Shown in pieces: positions 40,579 to 50,282 of a DNA stretch of 64,000 bases. The DNA lies in the NCBI GenBank assembly GCA_963810615.1, contig CAWEOA010000002.1:124001-188000 (forward strand), written 5' to 3'. Each line of letters starts with the position of its first letter. Position 1 is the stretch's first letter. The notes beneath the pieces are model-generated. The model did not search any database. It worked only from the letters and a program-made list of their open reading frames with translations, and had not been told where the DNA came from. The stretch is from JARRQJ01 sp963810615 (GTDB lineage Bacteria; Pseudomonadota; Gammaproteobacteria; DRLM01). The position numbers and the translations under genes are program-made.

Positions 40579-41373
40579 ATGAAATCACTGTGGATCAGCC
40601 TGCTGTTTTTTGCCGCCGGCATTAAGGTTGCGGATGCCGCCATCGTCACCGAAAATATCGACTACCCGGTAGAAGGCACCACCATGAAAGGCTATATGGC
40701 TTACGACGACAGCATCAAGGGACAGCGCCCCGGCGTGTTGGTAGTGCATGAATGGTGGGGGTTGAACGATTATGCCCGCAAACGGGCGCGCATGCTGGCC
40801 AAACTGGGATATACCGCCTTCGCCGTGGATATGTACGGCGAAGGCAAGCAGGCCAAGCATCCGGATGACGCCAAGAAATTCTCCAGCGCAGCCATGAAGA
40901 ATCTCCCGCTGGCGAAGGCGCGTTTTACCGCAGCCCTTGATCTGCTGCGTAAGGCAAAGACCGTCGATCCGCAGCGCATCGCCGCCATCGGCTACTGCTT
41001 CGGCGGCGGCATGGTACTGCAGATGGCACGCGGTGGCATCGATCTCGCCGGCGTGGCCAGTTTTCATGGGATGCTTGGGACCGCCACGCCGGCTCAAGCC
41101 GGTGCCATCAAAGCCAAGATATTAGTCATGACCGGCGCCGATGATCCCTTCGTTCCGGCGGAGCAAGTCGCACAGTTCAAGCATGAAATGGATGCAGCCC
41201 ACGTCGACTATAAAGTGATCTCCTATCCCGGCGCCAAACATGCCTTCACTAATCCCGGCGCGGATAAATACGGCAAAGAATTCCAGCTGCCCCTGGCCTA
41301 TAACAAGGCCGCCGACCAAGCCTCGTGGCAGGAGATGCAGGGGTTCTTCAAACAATTATTCAAGAAGGATTGA
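40579..41373 (+). CDS. Secreted dienelactone hydrolase family protein
   Basis: 264 residues with a signal peptide ending near ADAA. Alpha/beta hydrolase of the dienelactone hydrolase family: VLVVHEWWGLNDYARKRARM, GYCFGGGMV with Cys as nucleophile, Asp in TGADDPFVP and His in GAKHAFTNPG. These give the Cys-Asp-His triad. Export suggests a periplasmic substrate, which is unknown. AAGGAGG lies 6 bases before the ATG. Confidence 0.9.
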   Translation: MKSLWISLLFFAAGIKVADAAIVTENIDYPVEGTTMKGYMAYDDSIKGQRPGVLVVHEWWGLNDYARKRARMLAKLGYTAFAVDMYGEGKQAKHPDDAKKFSSAAMKNLPLAKARFTAALDLLRKAKTVDPQRIAAIGYCFGGGMVLQMARGGIDLAGVASFHGMLGTATPAQAGAIKAKILVMTGADDPFVPAEQVAQFKHEMDAAHVDYKVISYPGAKHAFTNPGADKYGKEFQLPLAYNKAADQASWQEMQGFFKQLFKKD

Positions 41374-41384
41374 GATTCACCGCG

Positions 41385-41729
41385 ATGGCGCATGGTATCG
41401 ACAAACAGCTGCTGAAATCTCTACTAGGGCTGGCACTGATGGCCGGCCTGCCGCTCGCCCATGCGGGCTTCGGTCCCGCCACGACCGCGCGTGACTGGTG
41501 TAAAAAGAAGACACTGCATTATCTGGAAAAGCGGGGTTATATCCCCTATAACTGGGAAGCCACCACCTACATCGAAGGCGACAACTATGTCACCAAAGGT
41601 GTGTGGCGCATCGACGTGGACAACATCAATGTGCAGTGCACCTCGAACAAACATGCCAAAAAACCAACGGGCAGATACAAGATCCTCAACGTTGATATCT
41701 CTAACGACGGCAAACCGGCCAAACATTGA
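41385..41729 (+). CDS. Small secreted hypothetical protein
   Basis: 114 residues from ATG 41385, 11 bases after the hydrolase stop. The N-terminus is a signal peptide (LLKSLLGLALMAGLPLAHA). The mature part has two cysteines and a beta-strand-rich pattern including YLEKRGYIPYNWEATTYIEG, somewhat like periplasmic PepSY or lipocalin-like small proteins, but I do not recognise it. Probably cotranscribed with the hydrolase. It ends before a strong bidirectional terminator. Confidence 0.7.
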   Translation: MAHGIDKQLLKSLLGLALMAGLPLAHAGFGPATTARDWCKKKTLHYLEKRGYIPYNWEATTYIEGDNYVTKGVWRIDVDNINVQCTSNKHAKKPTGRYKILNVDISNDGKPAKH

Positions 41730-41739
41730 AGAACAAAAG

Positions 41740-41769
41740 GACAGACGGCCGTTTCCACGGCCGCCTGTC
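41740..41769. terminator. Bidirectional intrinsic terminator
   Basis: Near-perfect hairpin GACAG-A-CGGCCGT / ACGGCCG-C-CTGTC between the converging small secreted gene and rhlE, with short A- and T-rich flanks on either side. Confidence 0.75.
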
Positions 41770-41779
41770 TTATATGGCT

Positions 41780-43222
41780 TTATCTATTTCCGTCCACATC
41801 TTCCCGGCGCGCCATAAACAGGGCCGGGATTTCTCTACGCCCCCGCCCCTGCTGCGGCCTGCCTTGCGCATATGACGAAGTGGCACCATCCCTGCGCGGC
41901 ACCCGGCGGGCTTGCTGGCCTTGTCCCGCGGGACGCGGCTTGGCTTCAGGCCGGCGAGCAGGCTTGGCCTGAGCGGCTGCATTACCGCTGCCGCCGGAAC
42001 GGCGTGGACGGCGTTGTTCGTCATTGTTGCGCTGTGCGCTGCGCCCTTGCTGACGCTGACGCCCGTTGGCGATGGGTTCGGGACGAATACTCGGATCGGG
42101 CGAGAACCCGGCAACTTCTATCACCGGTATGTCACGCTTGATCAGGCGTTGGATGCCGCCCAGCAACTGCAGCTCGTCCACGCACACCAGGGACACCGCC
42201 TCACCGCTGGCCCCGGCACGACCGGTGCGACCGATACGGTGCACATAGTCTTCCGCCACATTGGGGAGTTCGAAATTCACCACATGGGGCAATTGATCGA
42301 TATCCAGGCCGCGAGCGGCGATATCGGTGGCCACCAGGACCCGTACCTCATTGGACTTGAAATCGGCCAGGGCGCGGGTGCGCGCGCTCTGACTCTTGTT
42401 ACCGTGAATGGCGGCGGACGTGATGCCGTCTTTCCCCAATTGCTCCGCAAGACGATTGGCGCCGTGTTTGGTGCGGGTAAACACCAGCACCTGCCGCCAT
42501 TCCTGCGTGCGGATGAGATGGGACAGCAACTCGCGCTTGCGCTCACGATCGACACGATGCACGACCTGGTTGACGCTCTCCACGGCGGTGTTTCGGCGCG
42601 CCACATCCACTTGAGCGGGATTGTCGAGCAGCTTGTCCGCCAGCTGCCTGATCTCATCGGAATAGGTGGCGGAGAACAACAGGTTCTGACGCGCCTTGGG
42701 CAACAGCGCCAAGATGCGCTTGATATCATGGATGAAGCCCATGTCCAACATGCGGTCGGCCTCGTCCAGCACCAGTATCTCGATCTTGCTGAGGTCCACG
42801 GTCTTTTGGCCGACGTGATCCAGCAGGCGCCCGGGGGTCGCTACCAGGATGTCCACGCCGCGGCGCACGGCATCGATCTGCGGATTGATGCCCACCCCGC
42901 CGAAGATCACCGTGGACTTCAGAGGCAGATATTTCCCGTAGGTGCGCACGCTCTCACCCACCTGGGCGGCGAGTTCGCGGGTGGGGGTGAGGATCAGGGC
43001 GCGCAAGGTGTGCTTGCCTTGCGCGGCCGCGCTCAGGCGGTGCAGCAAGGGCAGGGTAAAGCCCGCAGTCTTGCCGGTACCGGTCTGGGCGCCGGCGAGG
43101 ATATCGCGGCCCTCCAGGATCACCGGAATGGCCTGGGACTGCACGGGTGTAGCTTGGGTATAACCCTGCTCCGCAACCGCGCGCAGGATATCGGCACTCA
43201 GGCCGAGTTGAGAAAACGACAT
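41780..43222 (-). CDS. rhlE: DEAD-box RNA helicase RhlE
   Basis: 480 residues. Q motif ATPVQSQAIPVI, Walker A AQTGTGKT, PTRELAAQ, LDEADRMLDMG (DEAD), LLFSATYSDEI (SAT) and HRIGRTGRAG. The C-terminal about 100 residues are Arg/Gln/Pro-rich and disordered, as in RhlE. Acts on ribosome assembly and RNA decay. TAGGAG precedes the ATG. Divergent from yheS with a 184-bp spacer containing GC-rich hairpins, possibly a structured leader. Confidence 0.92.
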   Translation of the reverse strand: MSFSQLGLSADILRAVAEQGYTQATPVQSQAIPVILEGRDILAGAQTGTGKTAGFTLPLLHRLSAAAQGKHTLRALILTPTRELAAQVGESVRTYGKYLPLKSTVIFGGVGINPQIDAVRRGVDILVATPGRLLDHVGQKTVDLSKIEILVLDEADRMLDMGFIHDIKRILALLPKARQNLLFSATYSDEIRQLADKLLDNPAQVDVARRNTAVESVNQVVHRVDRERKRELLSHLIRTQEWRQVLVFTRTKHGANRLAEQLGKDGITSAAIHGNKSQSARTRALADFKSNEVRVLVATDIAARGLDIDQLPHVVNFELPNVAEDYVHRIGRTGRAGASGEAVSLVCVDELQLLGGIQRLIKRDIPVIEVAGFSPDPSIRPEPIANGRQRQQGRSAQRNNDEQRRPRRSGGSGNAAAQAKPARRPEAKPRPAGQGQQARRVPRRDGATSSYAQGRPQQGRGRREIPALFMARREDVDGNR

Positions 43223-43406
43223 ATAATGAAACTCCTAGGGCCGGCTGCCCGGAGAAGTACCCGGGTAGGTCCAGACGGTATGCTTTTAGTTGAGGCGGGG
43301 AATAAACCTGGAAGGATATGCCACGCGGGCGGGCGCAGACCTCTCGCACCCTTATTAATCGCGGTGCATGGTAGCACACCCCGAAGGACTGATAAACTGC
43401 GCGCCC

Positions 43407-45305
43407 ATGCTTATTCTTAACGATCTCTCTCTATATCGGGGTCCCCGGCTGTTATTTAAAGGGGCAACCCTCACTATCTTTCCCGGTCACAGGGTCGGAC
43501 TCACCGGCGCCAACGGTACGGGCAAGTCCAGCCTGTTCGCCCTGATCCGCGGCGAACTCAAACAAGATGGCGGCGACTTCAGTCTGCCGCCCGGCTGGGT
43601 GATCGCCCATGTCGCCCAAGAGATGCCTGCGGTGGACACGCCCGCCATCGACTACGTCATGACGGGCGATGAAGAACTCGCGCAACTGCACAAGGAAGTG
43701 CAGCACGCCGAGATCGCCCATGACGGCGCACGACTGGCCAACCTGCACTCACGCCTGGATGCCATCGGCGGCTACACCGCCCGCAGCCGCGCCGCGCGAC
43801 TGATGCACGGCCTGGGTTTCACAACCGACCAGGAGAATGCGCCACTGCGCAGCTTTTCCGGCGGTTGGCGTATGCGCCTCAATCTGGCGCGCGCCCTGAT
43901 GTGCCGCTCCGATCTATTGCTGCTGGACGAGCCCACCAATCACCTCGACCTCGATGCGGTGCTGTGGCTGGAAGATTGGCTGCGCAGCTACCCCGGCACC
44001 TTGTTGCTCATCTCTCACGATCGCGATTTTCTCGACACGGTCACAAGCCATATCCTGCATATCGCTCACCAGGAGTTGAAACTCTACAGCGGCAACTACT
44101 CCGCCTTCGAACGCCGCCGCACCGAACAATTGGCGGGTCAGCAAGCGGCCTATGAAAAACAGCAGCGCGAGGTCGCCCACATGCGCAGCTTCGTCGACCG
44201 CTTCCGCGCCCAAGCCACCAAGGCGCGCCAGGCCCAGAGCCGCCTCAAGGCCCTGGAGCGCATGGAACTCATCGCCCCAGCCCATGTGGACTCACCGTTT
44301 ACTTTCAGCTTCCGCGTCCCGGAACAATTACCTCACCCGCTGTTGCGTCTGGAAGACGCGGCGGCCGGTTACGACGGACACACCATCATCAGCGCTGTCG
44401 ACCGCGATCTCGTCCCCGGCGAGCGCCTGGGCTTGCTGGGTCCCAACGGTGCCGGCAAATCCACACTCATCAAACTCCTGGCCGGCGAGCTGATGCCCCT
44501 GGCCGGCAAACGCAGCGAAGCCGCCGGCCTGCGCAGCGGCTATTTCGCCCAACATCAACTGGAGCAGCTCCGCCCTCAGGACAGTCCGCTGCAACACCTG
44601 TTGCGCCTCGATCCCAAGGCCGGCGAACAATCGCTGCGCGATTTCCTGGGCAGCTTCGGTTTCGTGGGCGATGACGCCTTCGCGCCGGTCGCGCCCTTCT
44701 CCGGCGGTGAAAAGGCGCGCCTGGTATTGGCGCTGCTGGTCTATCAGCGACCCAACCTCCTCTTGTTGGACGAACCCACCAATCACCTCGACCTGGAAAT
44801 GCGCCACGCTCTCGACATGGCGCTGCAGGAATATCAAGGGGCCCTGGTACTGGTGTCACATGATCGTCATCTGCTGCGCACAGTATGTGACAGCTTTGTG
44901 CTAGTAAGCGACGGACACGCCGCAGCCTTCGACGGTGACCTGGAAGACTATCGCCGCTGGATCATCCGACACGAACCCATTACCGAAATAGAGTCCCACG
45001 GCAGCGGTGAACACAGCGCCGAATCGCGCAAAGCCAAACGCCGCGGCGAAGCGGAACGCCGTCGGCGCCTCAGCCCACTCAAAACTGCAGTGGAACGCTG
45101 GGAGACCGCCATCACCACATTGGAAGCACAACGGGATGCGCTACAACAACAACTTGCCGACCCTGGCATGTACGAAGACCGGAACAAAGAAAAGTTGCGT
45201 GCATTATTGAACGATCAGACCCGGATCGTAAAAGACCTGGCAGCCGCGGAAGCGCAATGGATCAAAGCCAGCGAGGCACTGGACGCCGTCGAGCGCGAGG
45301 CATGA
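43407..45305 (+). CDS. yheS: ABC-F family ATPase (YheS-like)
   Basis: 632 residues from ATG 43407 (MLILNDLSLYRG), matching the YheS N-terminus; the upstream ATG at 43368 adds 13 residues not expected. Two ABC modules: Walker A GANGTGKSS and GPNGAGKST, signatures FSGGWRMRLNLARAL and FSGGEKARLVLALL, and Walker B LLLLDEPTNHLDL twice. A linker region (P-site tRNA interaction motif) lies between, and a C-terminal coiled coil follows. No membrane segments; ABC-F proteins act on ribosomes. Confidence 0.92.
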   Translation: MLILNDLSLYRGPRLLFKGATLTIFPGHRVGLTGANGTGKSSLFALIRGELKQDGGDFSLPPGWVIAHVAQEMPAVDTPAIDYVMTGDEELAQLHKEVQHAEIAHDGARLANLHSRLDAIGGYTARSRAARLMHGLGFTTDQENAPLRSFSGGWRMRLNLARALMCRSDLLLLDEPTNHLDLDAVLWLEDWLRSYPGTLLLISHDRDFLDTVTSHILHIAHQELKLYSGNYSAFERRRTEQLAGQQAAYEKQQREVAHMRSFVDRFRAQATKARQAQSRLKALERMELIAPAHVDSPFTFSFRVPEQLPHPLLRLEDAAAGYDGHTIISAVDRDLVPGERLGLLGPNGAGKSTLIKLLAGELMPLAGKRSEAAGLRSGYFAQHQLEQLRPQDSPLQHLLRLDPKAGEQSLRDFLGSFGFVGDDAFAPVAPFSGGEKARLVLALLVYQRPNLLLLDEPTNHLDLEMRHALDMALQEYQGALVLVSHDRHLLRTVCDSFVLVSDGHAAAFDGDLEDYRRWIIRHEPITEIESHGSGEHSAESRKAKRRGEAERRRRLSPLKTAVERWETAITTLEAQRDALQQQLADPGMYEDRNKEKLRALLNDQTRIVKDLAAAEAQWIKASEALDAVEREA

Positions 45306-45403
45306 TCACGAGCAATAATGATTTAGAAATCGAATGACCATTGCAATCGCCTCTCACACCAGCGGACAGCCGGGTATAATCTTCTCGCCGACTGAATGAC
45401 GCC

Positions 45404-45748
45404 ATGGACAACATCGGAATACTGGCCGCTCTTATATCACTGGGACTACTAGTATGGTTCTGGGCGGATAGCTTGCGCGCGCGCGAACATGCCTTGCGGG
45501 TCAGCGCCCTTGCCTGCCAACGGATCAATATGCAGCTCTTGGATGAGACCGTTGCCCTGCGCCGCCTGAGCGTAGCACGTAACGCAGACGGTCGTGCCGT
45601 ATGGCGACGCACCTACCGCTTTGAATATACCCTTGACGGCGCCCAACGCCTGCGGGGCAGCGTAATCATACGCGGCCGCGCCGTGGAGACTGTGGCGACC
45701 CAGTCTCCGGATGGCGCTACGCAGTTTGAACAGAACAAGCCGCATTGA
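45404..45748 (+). CDS. DUF3301 small membrane-anchored protein
   Basis: 114 residues with one N-terminal membrane segment (ILAALISLGLLVWFWADSLR) and a basic, cytosolic-type remainder. The pattern RAREHALRVSALACQRINMQ followed by LLDETVALRR is diagnostic of DUF3301. Function unknown. It sits 98 bp after yheS on the same strand. After it, 45749-46395 (647 bp) holds no convincing gene; two overlapping short frames there lack start signals. Confidence 0.85.
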   Translation: MDNIGILAALISLGLLVWFWADSLRAREHALRVSALACQRINMQLLDETVALRRLSVARNADGRAVWRRTYRFEYTLDGAQRLRGSVIIRGRAVETVATQSPDGATQFEQNKPH

Positions 45749-46395
45749 CCACCATGGCAATGCTCCGCCTAAGCCCCGTTTCATCTCAATATTTAAATAT
45801 TCCGCGCCCAAGATCATGACCCGTGAACACGGCTACGGCCATACTCCTCACGGAGCATTAACTACTCTGATTCATCACTCACGACGGTTTCAGGCTCGAT
45901 ACTTCCCGGCGGGATTCAGCCAATTTAGGCCAGAATCCACGCAACCTACTATTTTTACTCATAGTTTATTGACACGAAATGAGACTGCTTTAGACGCAAA
46001 TGCCTGGAAAATCACTCACGGACATGTAGCCAAACCTGCCTTTGAAGGAAAGCTTTGATTCCAGCTCGTTATCCGGCCAAGAGAAAAAATCTTACAGCAT
46101 TATTTCCAAGCCGGCCTGAAACCGCAGCAAGTGCCTTGACGAAATGCGAAATTATTTGGCGTATACATAATGGTAACATTACTGAAACCGCCGAAAACTG
46201 TCGCTTAGGCTCGCCCCGCCCTCGCAAAGACTCATCACTCTTACCTACTCCTATGTGCACCGTTTGGCCATGCCGGCACCGCATAATTTTCATCGAAATA
46301 AATCCGTGAAATGTGCTTCAATCAACTCAGCCCCGAACTTTTTAAATACCCGGTGAGCATGTACATACACCCGCGAATTGCAGATACTGTACAGC

Positions 46396-47556
46396 ATGAT
46401 TAAGCCCGACTACGAAAATGCAAGCATCGTCAACCTGATGGCTTCGATCATGCACGGACTGGGAAATCATTCCAATCACCATTTCGCATTAAGCACGCTA
46501 GATTGGGCATGTTTTCAGCGCGCACGCAATATCGTGCTCCTGGTAATCGACGGACTTGGATATAACTACCTGACCGACAATGCGCGGCACAGCACTTTGC
46601 ACAAGTTTTTGCACGGTAGATTGACCACGGTCTTCCCCTCAACGACTGCCGCGGCGATTACCACGTTCATGACTGGGTTGGCGCCACAGCAACATGGATT
46701 GACCGGCTGGTTCACCTATTTTCAGGAACTAGGCAGCATTCTGACTGTACTCCCGGTCAAACCGCGAGCCGATTGCGCGGCACCGGGAGAGTTGAATATT
46801 GATGCTTCGTCTCTTTATGGCCATGTTCCCGTATTCGACTTGCTGGATGTGGACAGCCATATCGTCACGCCGCGCAACATCGCCTACTCCGACTACAGCC
46901 TGGCGCATCGTGGCAAAGCCGGGGTCAAACCCTATAAAAATCTCAGAGAGTGCTTTACATTTACCCGCGACATCATCAAGTCGGGGCCGAACAGAAAATA
47001 CATATACACTTATTGGCCGCAATTCGACGGCATGGCGCATGAAAAGGGCGTAGGCAGCAAAGACGTCGCCGACCACTTCCGTGACATCGACAAAGCATTC
47101 GGTACGTTCTTAGAAGATATCAAGGGCACCAACACATTGGTTATCGCCACTGCAGATCACGGCATCATCGATTCCGGAGCTGACTATTGCATAGAACTGG
47201 AACATCACCCGGAGCTACGGAGCATGTTAACCATGCCGCTGTCCGGCGAACGCCGTATGGCGTATTGCTACGTGGAAGCGGACCGGCATGCCGCATTTAC
47301 GCATTACCTGGCGAACAATCTCGCCGAACAAATAACGGTATACCCGAGTAAACAATTGCTCAAACAACATTATTACGGTCTTGGACCCGCGCATCCGCAG
47401 CTGCATAGTCGTATAGGCGACTACGCTCTGGCGATGAACAAAAACTACACTATTATGGACACCCTTCCCAACGAAAAACACTTCTACCACATCGGCACGC
47501 ATGGCGGCTTGAGTGAAGATGAGATGTTAGTTCCATTAATTATTATCGAAGCTTGA
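46396..47556 (+). CDS. Alkaline phosphatase superfamily phosphodiesterase (type I phosphodiesterase/nucleotide pyrophosphatase-like)
   Basis: 386 residues from ATG 46396. Two-metal phosphatase-superfamily motifs: VLLVIDGLGYNYL (Asp ligand), FPSTTAAAITTFMTG (nucleophile Thr), WPQFDGMAHEKG, IATADHGIID (DHG ligands) and HIGTHGGLSEDEMLVPLI (C-terminal His ligand). No signal peptide is seen, so a cytosolic enzyme on nucleotide or phosphodiester substrates is likely. The ribosome site is weak; a TTG at 46378 could extend it by 6 residues. A terminator follows. Confidence 0.88.
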   Translation: MIKPDYENASIVNLMASIMHGLGNHSNHHFALSTLDWACFQRARNIVLLVIDGLGYNYLTDNARHSTLHKFLHGRLTTVFPSTTAAAITTFMTGLAPQQHGLTGWFTYFQELGSILTVLPVKPRADCAAPGELNIDASSLYGHVPVFDLLDVDSHIVTPRNIAYSDYSLAHRGKAGVKPYKNLRECFTFTRDIIKSGPNRKYIYTYWPQFDGMAHEKGVGSKDVADHFRDIDKAFGTFLEDIKGTNTLVIATADHGIIDSGADYCIELEHHPELRSMLTMPLSGERRMAYCYVEADRHAAFTHYLANNLAEQITVYPSKQLLKQHYYGLGPAHPQLHSRIGDYALAMNKNYTIMDTLPNEKHFYHIGTHGGLSEDEMLVPLIIIEA

Positions 47557-47588
47557 GATTACACTACAGGAAATAAAATACGGAGAAA

Positions 47589-47629
47589 GGTCAGCCCGAC
47601 TGTTCAAAGCCTTGCTGACCCGGTTTTTT
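47589..47629 (+). terminator. Intrinsic terminator after the phosphodiesterase gene
   Basis: Stem GGTCAGC/GCTGACC (7 bp, 18-nt loop) followed by CGG and six Ts. Confidence 0.75.
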
Positions 47630-47726
47630 ATCGCTATAGGATTATATCAATCCTGTCGCCCGACCATTAAACGTAAGTTAGCATGTTCGATTACAGCTTA
47701 TTATAAATAGAAAGAGAGCGCTAGAT

Positions 47727-48722
47727 ATGATTCGCGAACGCGAAAACAACTTAACAGAATCGGGATCACGAGCAGAAATTGCTTGCCGACAGGCCCTGGC
47801 AAGAGCCGGATTTGCCTACGGGCATACGCCGGCGTCTTTTCATTGGTCGCAACTGATAACCCCTCGTGGCGATAAGATTGCGGCCATTGAAGCTTATGTC
47901 GAATTGCTGCGACAGGAGCCGGAAAATAAATCGGCTCTGGAAGGTCTCGCTTATCTTTATCAAATCACCGGCCGGCAGATGCAAGCTCAACAATATCGCC
48001 GCAGACTGTTTGAGGTCGAAGCCAGTGAATACGGCGCTGAAGAACCCGCCTTGACCGAAATAGTCAATTATTTATTTGCCAAAGCCGGCGATGGGGAATT
48101 ACCGGAACGAGTACCTCCCTCACTTATAAAAATATACTTTGATAAATATGCTGATTATTTTGAGGATCATCTCAACAATCAATTGGAGTATTGCGTTCCG
48201 GAACTGGTTGAATCTTTCCTAAATAAGCATAAATCTTTCTTAGCAACCGATAAAGTCCTGGAAATTGGCTGTGGCACCGGACTGGTTGCCGAGCGCTTGC
48301 AAGCACTGATAGGAACCATTGATGGATTGGATATATCACAAGAAATGCTTGGTAAAGCCAGAGCACGCAACATCTATTCACGATTACTTCAGGCCGATTT
48401 CACAACAAGCGACATCACGATAGATAGTGATTATTCTCTAATCATAGCCGCCGATGTTTTAAACTATCAAGGCCAACTATCGCCGGTTTTCGAGAATGTC
48501 AAAAGATGGCTATCCGCCGACGGCGCATTTATTTTTACCGTTGAAAAAAGCGAGAGCAGCAATATCGCCCTGAGAGCGACCGGAAGATTTCAGCATTCGC
48601 CCGAATATATCAACCGCACGGCGAATCTATACCAGCTTGAAAAAATCCACGAACAAGAAATTATATTACGCAAAGAACAAGGCCTTCCGGTCACAGGCCT
48701 ACTATATTGTTTCAAGCAATAA
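47727..48722 (+). CDS. TPR-containing SAM-dependent methyltransferase
   Basis: 331 residues. Residues about 40-110 resemble one or two TPR helices (AYVELLRQEPENKSALEGLA). The C-terminal half is a class I methyltransferase with motif I VLEIGCGTGLVAERL, the acidic residue in GLDISQEM, and motif IV-like IIAADVLNY. Similar TPR-methyltransferase fusions exist, but the substrate is unknown. AGAGAG lies upstream of the ATG. Slightly AT-rich compared with neighbours. Confidence 0.82.
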   Translation: MIRERENNLTESGSRAEIACRQALARAGFAYGHTPASFHWSQLITPRGDKIAAIEAYVELLRQEPENKSALEGLAYLYQITGRQMQAQQYRRRLFEVEASEYGAEEPALTEIVNYLFAKAGDGELPERVPPSLIKIYFDKYADYFEDHLNNQLEYCVPELVESFLNKHKSFLATDKVLEIGCGTGLVAERLQALIGTIDGLDISQEMLGKARARNIYSRLLQADFTTSDITIDSDYSLIIAADVLNYQGQLSPVFENVKRWLSADGAFIFTVEKSESSNIALRATGRFQHSPEYINRTANLYQLEKIHEQEIILRKEQGLPVTGLLYCFKQ

Positions 48723-48725
48723 GCG

Positions 48726-48891
48726 CTAGAACTGATAACCCGCATTAATCAACAAACCGCCCTTGGCGTTCCCATACTCTTTGCCTATGGTTGGCGCGAC
48801 ACCAACGTTCCAAGCGCTCACTTTCCGCTGCCCCGCCTTGGAGTGCCATTTGGACAAGTAAAACCACAAGTGCGCAAAAATTCTTCTTCAT
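48726..48891 (-). pseudogene. Outer-membrane protein remnant
   Basis: A frame closed by TAG at 48726 encodes about 53 residues ending KEYGNAKGGLLINAGYQF. The aromatic-terminal strand (final Phe) is typical of an outer-membrane beta-barrel C-terminus. The overlapping +1 frame begins at ATG 48891 with a signal-like MKKNFCALVVLLVQMAL. This looks like a signal peptide joined out of frame to the last strands after an internal deletion. Confidence 0.55.
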
Positions 48892-49011
48892 CCTTTTGCG
48901 CTCCCATTCAGGATAGTAGCCGGCGACAAACATTATTCAATCATATTTGCCACCAGCCACCATCCTAACCTAAGACTCTATCGATGCCCATAGGCGCCGC
49001 AGCAACCAGAC

Positions 49012-49914
49012 TTAATCCTCTTGCATGACCACAGCCGAGCCGCGCCTTCGAAACAACATATGCCCCCATTGATAGACCGACATGCCCAGCAGGATCATAC
49101 CAGTTCCGCCCCAAACGACGGTCGGGATCACCTCACCGTTAAGCAGGGAGCCGACGCCCATGGCCGACACCGGTGTCACCAGCGGAATCAATCCCACCCG
49201 GCTGGCCTCGACATGTTTGAGTACGTAGTAGAACAGGATAAAACCCATCACCGACCCGAACAGTCCTAAATAGATAATCGAGGCCAACGCCTTGTCAGGC
49301 ATCGTCACCGGTATGCGGCCATCGACCAGGCCCCAGGTAATGAGATAAAAGGGTAAGGCCGTTACCAGGCCACCAGCGGTAACCGTCATCACTGGCAGGT
49401 CGGCACCGATACGCTTGACCCAGACCGTACTGAGCGAATGCAGAACCACCGCCACAAACACGGACAACATCCCGAACATCGCCATATAACCGGCATGAAT
49501 ACCATTACCGAAGATCAATACCAGACCGGCTAGCGCACAGGCCAAGCCCAGCAGGCGTATGGGCGTCGGCGCCTGCTCACCCAGCCAGTAACTGGCCATC
49601 AATCCCGTCAACAAGGGCGTCAGACCGAAGATCACCGACACCAGTCCGGAAGGAATAAACTGCGCCCCCCAGTAGACACAACTCATAGCCCCGTAAATGC
49701 CAATACCGGCCGCCAGATAGGTAGATACGGCCGCTTTATGCCAATAGAGCCTGCCGCGCACTAGAAGCAGCAGCAACGAACAAGCAATCGCACCAATCGC
49801 CATGCGCGCCGTCACGGCAAACATAAAGCTGATGCCTTCACTACTCCACTTGATCGCCAGCGGCGTGGTGGACCAGATCAGTATCGTGGCCAAAAGGGCC
49901 AGGGGGACGGACAC
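49012..49914 (-). CDS. EamA/DMT family transporter
   Basis: 300 residues with ten predicted membrane segments in two EamA repeats (LLATILIWSTTPLAIKW at the start; LGLFGSVMGFILFYY in the second half). Drug/metabolite transporter superfamily, probably exporting a small metabolite; the substrate is unknown. It starts at GTG 49914 with AAAGGAG upstream. A strong terminator hairpin lies only 33 bases upstream on the same strand, so it may be attenuated or have its own promoter. Confidence 0.88.
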   Translation of the reverse strand: MSVPLALLATILIWSTTPLAIKWSSEGISFMFAVTARMAIGAIACSLLLLLVRGRLYWHKAAVSTYLAAGIGIYGAMSCVYWGAQFIPSGLVSVIFGLTPLLTGLMASYWLGEQAPTPIRLLGLACALAGLVLIFGNGIHAGYMAMFGMLSVFVAVVLHSLSTVWVKRIGADLPVMTVTAGGLVTALPFYLITWGLVDGRIPVTMPDKALASIIYLGLFGSVMGFILFYYVLKHVEASRVGLIPLVTPVSAMGVGSLLNGEVIPTVVWGGTGMILLGMSVYQWGHMLFRRRGSAVVMQED

Positions 49915-49946
49915 AGCTATCTCCTTTCATTTCTCAGCACCCATAA

Positions 49947-49982
49947 TGAAAAAGGCCGCAGATCATTACTATCTGCGGCCTT
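49947..49982 (-). terminator. Strong intrinsic terminator (minus strand)
   Basis: Perfect 12-bp stem AAGGCCGCAGAT/ATCTGCGGCCTT with a 7-nt loop. On the minus strand it is followed by a T5 tract. It would end transcripts reading from the 49983-50280 region toward the EamA gene. Confidence 0.75.
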
Positions 49983-50011
49983 CGGAAATCGGTTTTACTC
50001 GGTTTACCTAT

Positions 50012-50110
50012 TTACATCCTTGCTTTCCTCGGCCGCACAGCATCGCACCACAGTGCTTTCACACCGCGGCGAATCATGACGTGTACCGGCTTCAATACAA
50101 GGTTGTTCAT
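50012..50110 (-). CDS. Candidate 32-residue basic small protein
   Basis: Short ORF from ATG 50110, ending 30 bases before the terminator hairpin. Its start overlaps by ATGA the stop of an 8-codon ORF (50133-50107, MPRKLKRL), which has an AAGGG ribosome site. Translational coupling is therefore possible. The product is strongly basic (MIRRGVKALW, VRPRKARM). I do not recognise it. Alternatively the transcript is a leader RNA for the EamA gene. It lies in a 368-bp spacer otherwise without genes. Confidence 0.4.
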   Translation of the reverse strand: MNNLVLKPVHVMIRRGVKALWCDAVRPRKARM

Positions 50111-50282
50111 AGTCGTTTGAGTTTGCGTGGCATATCCCTTGCTGTCAAGTTATTATTTCGGGCATCAACTCGTCATAAGAAAACTGCCCACTCGATTCTG
50201 TTATCGATTGGCCCGAGATAGCAATTTCGGTCAGGACACGAACTCATCAACAAGTCATAGTTATCCCGATTAAGGAGGAGAG

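Noticed and set aside
41912..43420. 502-codon plus-strand ORF
   Set aside because: Antisense to rhlE, whose helicase motifs are complete; His/Gln-rich composition is typical of antisense frames in GC-rich genes.
45711..46309. Two overlapping short plus-strand ORFs after the DUF3301 gene
   Set aside because: No ribosome sites, one needs a TTG start, composition not coding-like, no recognisable sequence.
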